Source: Alphaproteobacteria bacterium (GTDB taxonomy: Bacteria; Pseudomonadota; Alphaproteobacteria; Micropepsales; Micropepsaceae). Taken from it: a stretch of DNA of 5,224 bases. The stretch's first letter is position 1. Every line of letters starts with the position of its first letter. Location of the stretch: contig DMER01000192.1 of the NCBI GenBank assembly GCA_003451645.1, forward strand, positions 20,020 to 25,243. The letters are read 5' to 3'. Shown here one piece after another: positions 4,625-5,224 of this stretch. The notes beneath the pieces are model-generated. The model saw only the letters and a list, made by a program, of their open reading frames with translations, had not been told where the DNA came from and searched no databases. A program made the position numbers and the translations under genes.

Positions 4625-5224
4625 ATGCGGCTGCGCGACCGGGTTGCCATCATCACTGGCGCTGCATCAGGGATCGGGGCGGCAACTGCGCGTCTGTTCT
4701 CGCAGGAAGGGGCGCTTGTGCTTGCGGTCGACCTGCCGGGCCGGGGGCTCTTTGCCATGCATGACGAAGATCCGCGCATTACCTGCCTTGAGAAAAGCGT
4801 CGCCGACCATGACGCCGCAGCCGTGTTGACGGACGCGGCCCTGAGGCTTGGAGGCGGCCTCGATATCGTCATGAATAACGCCGGGGTGGCGAATAATGCG
4901 CTGGCCGAAAGCATGCCGGTGGAAGACTGGGACCGGGCGATGGCGGTCAATTTGCGGGCGCCCTTTCTCATTTGTCAGGCCGCTATTCCTTGGCTGAAGC
5001 GCAGCAAAGCGGGCCGGATCATCAATGTGGCGAGCGTTATGGCAGAGGGCACAGGGTTTGGTTTGGCAGCCTATTGTGCGTCCAAGGCCGGGGTTGCCGG
5101 TCTGACCCGCACATTGGCGCTCGAATTGGGGAAGTTTGGCATTACTGCCAATTACCTGCTGCCCGGCGCGATCCGCACCGGCATGACCCAGCCTCTGTGG
5201 GAGGCGCAACCGCAGATCGCCGAT
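4625..5224 (+). CDS. Short-chain dehydrogenase/reductase (SDR family), 3' end cut by window
   Basis: This is a classical SDR, an NAD(P)-dependent oxidoreductase with a Rossmann fold. The 200 residues present carry every diagnostic motif: TGAASGIG (11-18) for cofactor binding, D36 at the end of the second strand (an acidic residue there usually favours NAD over NADP), NNAG (84-87), and the catalytic tetrad N109, S137, Y150 and K154 (YCASK). The PG motif sits at 180-181 in NYLLPGAIRTGM. Classical SDRs are about 250 residues, so roughly 50, including much of the substrate-binding end, are missing. Substrate cannot be assigned. The ATG at 4625 follows GGGAGG with 5-nt spacing. The N-terminus MRLRDRVAIITG is standard. 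It is divergent from the O-methyltransferase gene, with the inverted-repeat element ending about 65 bp upstream. No confident promoter hexamers were found. Confidence 0.95.
   Translation, partial: MRLRDRVAIITGAASGIGAATARLFSQEGALVLAVDLPGRGLFAMHDEDPRITCLEKSVADHDAAAVLTDAALRLGGGLDIVMNNAGVANNALAESMPVEDWDRAMAVNLRAPFLICQAAIPWLKRSKAGRIINVASVMAEGTGFGLAAYCASKAGVAGLTRTLALELGKFGITANYLLPGAIRTGMTQPLWEAQPQIAD

Noticed and set aside
4498..4971. 157-residue minus-strand open frame opposite the SDR gene
   Set aside because: It has a low-complexity Ser/Arg/Ala composition, no recognisable motif, and lies opposite a clear SDR coding sequence, so it is a shadow frame.

Overview
The window looks like a chromosomal segment of an alphaproteobacterium with moderately high GC. 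The evidence is a Caulobacter-like rsmG-parA-parB cluster, a DUF2794 protein (a family known essentially from Alphaproteobacteria), and a small HExxHxxGxxD metallopeptidase of the kind common in that class. Genes are tightly packed. There are no tRNA or rRNA genes, no CRISPR array, no transposase and no phage gene. Two genes run off the ends: a pterin carbinolamine dehydratase at the left and a short-chain dehydrogenase at the right.

Layout. Positions 1-2752 are a minus-strand cluster, in transcription order rsmG (16S rRNA m7G527 methyltransferase), parA (segregation ATPase), parB (parS-binding CTPase) and a phhB-like gene (4a-hydroxytetrahydrobiopterin dehydratase). rsmG and parA overlap. 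The parA-parB junction offers either an ATGA overlap or a short gap. Only 27 bp separate parB and phhB, so one transcript is likely. mnmG, a frequent neighbour of rsmG, is not on the upstream side here. That side is a 106-bp divergent region (2753-2858) containing a perfect 9-bp inverted repeat. The plus-strand metallopeptidase (2859-3263) follows and converges, with a 15-bp gap, on a minus-strand pair: an O-methyltransferase (3691-4350) followed by the DUF2794 gene (3279-3647).

The longest non-coding stretch is 4351-4624 (274 bp), between the divergent O-methyltransferase and dehydrogenase genes. It holds the most distinctive non-coding structure in the window: two 16-bp arms in inverted orientation (15 of 16 matching, 12 perfect in a row), 60 bp apart, with a smaller hairpin between them and a 7-bp direct repeat outside them.

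How the genes fit together. ParA and ParB form the chromosome partition pair, and rsmG is its long-standing operon partner. The pterin dehydratase normally serves aromatic amino acid hydroxylation and has no obvious role in segregation. The metallopeptidase, DUF2794, O-methyltransferase and dehydrogenase genes show no shared pathway that can be read from sequence. I found no convincing undescribed multi-gene system. The points worth a second look are the 4463-4560 inverted-repeat element, the palindrome upstream of rsmG, the overlapping starts in the par cluster, and a loop insertion in ParA.
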